Shown here: piece after piece, positions 6,711-9,959 of the stretch
Layout of the letters: each line of letters begins with the position of its first letter
How positions within the stretch are numbered: the first letter of the stretch is position 1
Assembly (NCBI GenBank): GCA_937858255.1
Contig: CALLZQ010000711.1
Coordinates: 1-9,959 of the forward strand
Length of the DNA: 9,959 bases
Source: an uncultured Tabrizicola sp.
GTDB lineage: Bacteria; Pseudomonadota; Alphaproteobacteria; Rhodobacterales; Rhodobacteraceae
Direction of reading: 5' to 3'
The notes under the pieces: model-generated
What the model was told of the DNA's origin: nothing
Database searches by the model: none
Seen by the model: only the letters and a program-made list of their open reading frames with translations
Position numbers and translations under genes: made by a program

Positions 6711-8708
6711 ATGAAGAAACTGCTATCGACCACCACCGCGCTGTCGCTTGCCATCGGCACGGTCCAACCCTGGCCGCTGCTGGCCCAGACCGCACCCGAC
6801 CCCTTGGCCGGGGCGCTGGTCGGTGTGTTGCCGACCGTTGCCGCCGATGGCAGCATCTATGCGCCCGACGGCGGCGTCCTGTGCCTGCCAACGGCAGAGC
6901 AGCTCTGCGACCCGTCTGTCTTCGGCGTTGAAGTGGTCCGGGATGCCGATGGGCAGATCGTCATCGACCCGGTGAGCGGCCTGCCGATGGTTGTTCCCTT
7001 GGAGGGCTTTGTGCCCGAACTGGCAAGCCCGGCGCCCGAGGCTGTTCAGCCCGAGGCCGCCCCCGCCGAAACCGCATCTGCCCCAGAGGCGGCGGCCGAA
7101 GCGCCTGCTGTTGATCCCGTTGCAGAGGCGCCGGTCGCCGAAGCACCTGTTGCAGAACCCCCGGTTGCCGAAACCCCTGTTGCCGAACCTCCGGTCGAGG
7201 CACCCGCGCCAGAAGCGCCCGGTGCCGAGGCCGCACCAGAGCCCGTGCCAGAAGCCATTCCCGAGGCTGCCCCGGCAGAGGCTGCGGTCGAACCCGCGCC
7301 AGTCGAGTCGCCCCCGGTCGTGACCGAGCTCCCCGAACCGGCCCCGGGTACCGAGCAGGCCGTCAACCCGACCGCTGAGGCCGAGGCTTCTGCGGCGGTT
7401 GATGCCGCCCCGGCTGAGTCCTTGCCGCAAGAGGTGGAGGATGCCTTCGCCCGGGCGGCAGAGGCCGAAGCCGCGGCGCGGGCCGCCGAGGCTGACCGCG
7501 CCAAGGATGCCGCAACCGATGCGGTGCGGGAGGTGCTGGTGGACATCCCCGAGGTCGGCGATGCTGCCGCCGAGGCGATTGATCAATTGCTCTCGGCCCC
7601 GGCCGTGACCGCCGAGGCCCCCGAGCAGGTGGCCCCTGCGGCGGCGGCGGCTGCTGCCGAGGCGCCCGCGACCGAAGGCCAGACTTCGGCAGCCCCTGCT
7701 GCCGAGGCCGCGCCCGAGACCGTGACCGAAACCACCATCACAGAGGCGGATACCCGCGCCTCTTATGAGGAATTCGCCGAAGCGCCCAAGGTCGTCTCCG
7801 AAGGCAAGAAATCGGGCCTGTCCGATCTGGAAAAGGCCGGGCTTCTGGCACTGGGTGCCATCGTGGTCGGCAAGATCCTCACCGATGGCCGTGAGGTGGT
7901 GGCCAATACCGGTGACCGCGTGGTGGTGAAAGAACCCGATGGTGAATTTCAGGTCTACAAGGATGACGATGCCCTGCTGCGCCGCCCCGGGGCCACTGTG
8001 CGGACCGAAAATTACCGCGACGGCTCGACCCGGACCATCGTTACCCGTGAGGATGGCAGCACTGTCACCACCATCCGCGATGCGACCGGCCGCGTCCTGC
8101 GCCGTGCCGTCACCGATACGCGCGGGAATGAGACGGTCCTGATCAATGACGTGATGCCCGAAGAGCGGATCGATGTCTCTGCGCTGCCAGAGCCGCGCAA
8201 GGCCCAGACCACCATTTCGGCCAAGGACGATGACGTTGCCCTGCGTGCTGAACTCGCGCGCCTTGAGGCGGAAAAGCTGGGCCGCAGCTTCTCTCTGCGC
8301 CAGATCCGCGAAGTTAGTCAGGTGCGCCATCTGGCGGCGGTGATCGACGTAGACAACATCACTTTTGACACCGGCTCGGCCGTCATCCGCACCACCGAGG
8401 CGCGCAAGCTGTCGCAACTGGGCGGGATGATGAACGATGTACTGCGCAACAACCCCTATGAGGTGTTCCTGATCGAGGGGCATACCGATGCCGTCGGTTC
8501 GGCCTCGTCCAACCTGACGCTGTCGGACCGTCGGGCGGAATCGGTGGCCCTCGCCTTGACGGAATATTTCGGCATCCCGCCCGAGAATATGGTGGTGCAG
8601 GGTTATGGTGAATACGATTTGCGCATCGAGACCGAGGCGGATGAGCGGCGTAACCGCCGTGTTGCGGTGCGGTTGATTACCCCACTGATGCAGACGGCCT
8701 CACGCTGA
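6711..8708 (+). CDS. Secreted OmpA-family protein with long Ala/Pro/Glu-rich segment
   Basis: The protein has 665 residues. The N-terminus is a signal peptide (MKK, then a hydrophobic stretch to about residue 25, with cleavage near LLAQ-TAP). Residues about 105-345 are low complexity, rich in Ala, Pro and Glu, with VAEAP-type pentapeptides at 137-161: an extended, probably unstructured spacer. A hydrophobic stretch (LLALGAIVVGKIL, 378-390) follows, then short repeated DG-turn beta segments at about 392-478. The C-terminal OmpA domain (about 545-660) has TFDTGSAVI at 551-559, LIEGHTDAVGS at 587-597, SNLTLSDRRAESVALAL at 600-616 and the peptidoglycan-contacting end ADERRNRRVAVRL at 643-655. It should anchor to peptidoglycan in the periplasm; no beta-barrel region is evident. 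AAGGA at 6701-6705 (five bases before ATG) supports the start. It sits between maturation genes of a molybdenum hydroxylase, with no obvious functional link. Confidence 0.9.
   Translation: MKKLLSTTTALSLAIGTVQPWPLLAQTAPDPLAGALVGVLPTVAADGSIYAPDGGVLCLPTAEQLCDPSVFGVEVVRDADGQIVIDPVSGLPMVVPLEGFVPELASPAPEAVQPEAAPAETASAPEAAAEAPAVDPVAEAPVAEAPVAEPPVAETPVAEPPVEAPAPEAPGAEAAPEPVPEAIPEAAPAEAAVEPAPVESPPVVTELPEPAPGTEQAVNPTAEAEASAAVDAAPAESLPQEVEDAFARAAEAEAAARAAEADRAKDAATDAVREVLVDIPEVGDAAAEAIDQLLSAPAVTAEAPEQVAPAAAAAAAEAPATEGQTSAAPAAEAAPETVTETTITEADTRASYEEFAEAPKVVSEGKKSGLSDLEKAGLLALGAIVVGKILTDGREVVANTGDRVVVKEPDGEFQVYKDDDALLRRPGATVRTENYRDGSTRTIVTREDGSTVTTIRDATGRVLRRAVTDTRGNETVLINDVMPEERIDVSALPEPRKAQTTISAKDDDVALRAELARLEAEKLGRSFSLRQIREVSQVRHLAAVIDVDNITFDTGSAVIRTTEARKLSQLGGMMNDVLRNNPYEVFLIEGHTDAVGSASSNLTLSDRRAESVALALTEYFGIPPENMVVQGYGEYDLRIETEADERRNRRVAVRLITPLMQTASR
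7119..7193 (+). repeat. Five degenerate 15-base tandem units coding VAE(A/P/T)P
   Basis: Residues 137-161 of the OmpA-family protein are five pentapeptide units (VAEAP twice, then VAEPP, VAETP, VAEPP), encoded by 15-base repeats that differ mostly at third positions. The number of copies could vary by slippage. The repeat lengthens the disordered linker in steps of five residues and does not shift the reading frame. Confidence 0.7.
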
Positions 8709-8717
8709 GTTGCGGGC

Positions 8718-8731
8718 TTGATGCAAGTCAA
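8718..8731. promoter_or_regulatory. FNR/FnrL-type box TTGATGCAAGTCAA
   Basis: The sequence matches the FNR consensus TTGAT-N4-ATCAA at nine of ten defined positions and fits the relaxed TTGAY-N4-RTCAA form used for FnrL in Rhodobacter. FnrL is an oxygen-sensing 4Fe-4S regulator that activates genes at low oxygen. The box centre (8724.5) is 41.5 bases before a putative start at 8766, the class II activator position. A -10-like GATAAG lies at 8755-8760. It begins 10 bases after the OmpA-gene stop. The same box can also be recognised by related Dnr/Nnr-type regulators. Confidence 0.65.
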
Positions 8732-8765
8732 GGACAGGGGGGCGCGACTCGGCGGATAAGGGGGC

Positions 8766-8874
8766 ATCGGAAGGCGCTCCCATCCCAATCCGCCGCCGAT
8801 ACCGGACATCTCGCGTCCCCCTGTACGCGAGATCACCACGCCGCGGGCCTCCCTCCCGCGGCGTTCGGTTTTTT
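8766..8874 (+). ncRNA. Candidate low-oxygen-induced small RNA with three C-rich stem-loops
   Basis: About 109 bases between a putative promoter and a strong terminator fold into three consecutive hairpins. Stem-loop 1 is ATCGG 8766-8770 with CCGAT 8796-8800, and GGCG 8773-8776 with CGCC 8791-8794, exposing a CTCCCATCCC loop segment. Stem-loop 2 is a perfect nine-base stem (8808-8816 with 8825-8833) with loop CCCCCTGT. Stem-loop 3 is the terminator with loop CCTCCCT. C-rich loops that can pair with ribosome-binding sites are a hallmark of alphaproteobacterial trans-acting RNAs. No reading frame of useful size or ribosome site lies inside. The upstream FNR box suggests induction at low oxygen, as known for PcrZ of Rhodobacter sphaeroides; homology to PcrZ was not tested. 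The start base is estimated from box spacing. Alternatively this could be a long 3' UTR of the OmpA gene, possibly processed. Confidence 0.55.
8838..8874 (+). terminator. Strong Rho-independent terminator
   Basis: A perfect ten-base stem (ACGCCGCGGG at 8838-8847 with CCCGCGGCGT at 8855-8864), a seven-base loop and a run of six T at 8869-8874 make this the clearest intrinsic terminator in the window. It ends the candidate small RNA and would also stop any read-through from the OmpA gene, so xdhC needs its own promoter downstream. Confidence 0.88.
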
Positions 8875-9017
8875 CGCGCGGCCTTTCTCATGCGGCTTTG
8901 CCTTGGGTGCGGGCTCTGGCACCTTTTGCCAGTGGCGAAGCGCGCCGCAACCGCCCATAGTCAGCAGACGAACCGCCCCATCCGGGGCGCGCGCGCCGGG
9001 TGACGCAGGAGGGGGCG
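8875..9017 (+). promoter_or_regulatory. Promoter/leader region of the xdhC-like gene
   Basis: Because a strong terminator precedes it, these 143 bases should hold the xdhC promoter, but I see no convincing -35/-10 pair. Two small hairpins are visible: CTGGCA 8916-8921 with TGCCAG 8927-8932, and CGCCCC 8974-8979 with GGGGCG 8984-8989. The ribosome site AGGAGG is at 9007-9012. Confidence 0.4.
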
Positions 9018-9959
9018 ATGCAGGCAGGTGAACACGATCAGATACCCGAAATTGCGCTGACATGGCATCGTGACGGGCGCGGTGCGGCGGTGGCGACGGT
9101 GGTCGAGACCTGGGGCAGCGCGCCACGTCAGGCCGGCAGCCAGCTTGCCATCTCGGGCGAGGGGCAGATCATGGGCTCGGTCTCGGGCGGCTGTGTCGAG
9201 GGCGCGGTGGTGACCGAAGCGCTGGAGGCCATGCAGGACGGCCAGCCCCGGCTGTTGACCTTTGGCGTCTCGGATGAAACCGCCTTTGCCGTGGGTCTGG
9301 CCTGTGGCGGCACCATCCGGGTGCTGGTCGAGCCGGTGGGCGAGGGGGGAAACCGCCTGCCCGCAGCCATGCTGGCCGAGATTGTCGCCGCCCGTGCCGA
9401 ACGCCGGGCCTTGGCCTATGCCGTCAGCACAGAGGGCTGGCAACGAACGCTGTTGTCGCGCGGCGCGGATGCGGCGGCCGACCAGCGCTTTCGCGCCGAC
9501 CGGTCGGGGATGGAAGAGGACGGGCGATTTATCGCCGTCCATAATCCGCCGCTGCGCCTGATCGTCGTTGGCGCAGTGCATATTGCCCAGCCGCTGCTGA
9601 CCATCGCCCGGGCCTGCGGTTACGATCCTGTGCTGATCGACCCGCGTGCGGCCTTTGGCAGTGCCGAGCGGTTTCCGGGTGAGACGATTGTCGAGGATTG
9701 GCCGGACGAGGCGATGGCCGCACTGGCGCCCGATCCGCGCACGGCGGTGGTGACGCTGACCCATGACAGCAAGCTGGATGATCCGGCGATCCGCATCGCG
9801 CTGGGCTCAGACTGCTTTTACCTCGGCTGTCTCGGCTCGACCCGCACCCATGCCAAGCGGGTGGATCGGCTGGTGGCTGCGGGTTTTACCCCGGAACAGA
9901 TTGCGCGGATTCACGCGCCGGTCGGCCTTGATATTGGCGCCAAGACCCCGGCCGAGATT
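9018..9959 (+). CDS. XdhC/CoxF-family molybdenum hydroxylase maturation protein (3' end beyond window)
   Basis: The frame is open from ATG 9018 to the window edge (314 residues). The final GAKTPAEI is the conserved block close to the C-terminus of this family, so probably only a few tens of residues are missing. The N-terminal XdhC/CoxI domain has VETWGSAPRQAGSQLAI at 29-45, the SVSGGCVEGAVV block at 54-65 (C59) and GLACGGTIRVLVEP at 93-106. The C-terminal Rossmann-like XdhC domain has LIVVGAVHIAQPLL at 181-194, LTHDSKLDDP at 247-256 and LGCLGSTRTHAKR at 269-281. XdhC binds molybdenum cofactor, helps its sulfuration and inserts it into xanthine-dehydrogenase-type enzymes; CoxF is the CO-dehydrogenase-cluster member. 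AGGAGG at 9007-9012, five bases before ATG, fixes the start. With the ATPase and VWA genes upstream it completes a maturation set, though the OmpA gene and a terminator separate them. Confidence 0.92.
   Translation, partial: MQAGEHDQIPEIALTWHRDGRGAAVATVVETWGSAPRQAGSQLAISGEGQIMGSVSGGCVEGAVVTEALEAMQDGQPRLLTFGVSDETAFAVGLACGGTIRVLVEPVGEGGNRLPAAMLAEIVAARAERRALAYAVSTEGWQRTLLSRGADAAADQRFRADRSGMEEDGRFIAVHNPPLRLIVVGAVHIAQPLLTIARACGYDPVLIDPRAAFGSAERFPGETIVEDWPDEAMAALAPDPRTAVVTLTHDSKLDDPAIRIALGSDCFYLGCLGSTRTHAKRVDRLVAAGFTPEQIARIHAPVGLDIGAKTPAEI

Noticed and set aside
6723..8483. Long minus-strand open frame (586 codons) opposite the OmpA-family gene
   Set aside because: Its Gly/Arg-rich low-complexity protein is the mirror of the Ala/Pro/Glu-coding GC-rich strand; the plus strand has a signal peptide, ribosome site and OmpA domain.
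8721..8759. Mini-frame starting at ATG 8721 (12 codons) inside the FNR box region
   Set aside because: No ribosome site, overlaps the regulatory box, and would lie upstream of the predicted RNA start.
8926..8961. TTGCCA and CATAGT as a possible promoter pair for xdhC
   Set aside because: The spacer is 24 bases, too long for a normal promoter, and TTGCCA overlaps a hairpin arm.
8833..9126. Minus-strand small frame with a basic Pro/Lys-rich tail across the xdhC leader
   Set aside because: No ribosome site or family match; it overlaps the xdhC 5' end and the terminator hairpin. A short real peptide cannot be excluded but nothing supports it.

Overview
The window looks like chromosomal DNA of a Rhodobacterales alphaproteobacterium (Rhodobacter/Paracoccus/roseobacter type). 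The reasons are high GC, strong G/C third-position bias, the protein families present, and an FnrL-type box. This assignment is inferred from style and content, since no rRNA or other taxonomic marker is present. I see no mobile element, tRNA, rRNA or CRISPR array.

Left part (1-4073): two divergent surface-polysaccharide-type genes. The minus-strand gene (1-1701, cut by the left edge) is a family-2-like glycosyltransferase whose N-terminal half looks like a degenerate copy of its own C-terminal catalytic domain. The plus-strand gene (1869-4073) encodes 734 residues that read as three modules: a DxD sugar transferase, a methyltransferase-like domain and an alpha/beta-hydrolase-like domain with a GASMGG nucleophile elbow. 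A bulged inverted repeat lies in the shared 167-base promoter region.

Middle and right part (4282-9959): a co-directional set resembling the accessory (maturation) genes of molybdenum hydroxylases of the CO-dehydrogenase/xanthine-dehydrogenase family. It has a MoxR-type AAA+ ATPase (CoxD-like), a VWA protein with an intact MIDAS (CoxE-like), a large secreted OmpA-family protein, and an XdhC/CoxF-like protein cut by the right edge just before its end. The ATPase and VWA protein probably act as a pair on the metal site of the hydroxylase, and XdhC probably delivers the finished cofactor. No hydroxylase structural gene lies in the window.

The most interesting element is in the 309-base gap between the OmpA gene and xdhC. 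It has a near-consensus FNR/FnrL box (8718-8731), a -10-like hexamer at the right distance, then about 109 bases that fold into three consecutive stem-loops with C-rich loops, the last being a strong Rho-independent terminator (8838-8874). This is the layout of a low-oxygen-induced trans-acting small RNA, comparable in concept to PcrZ of Rhodobacter sphaeroides. I could not test homology.
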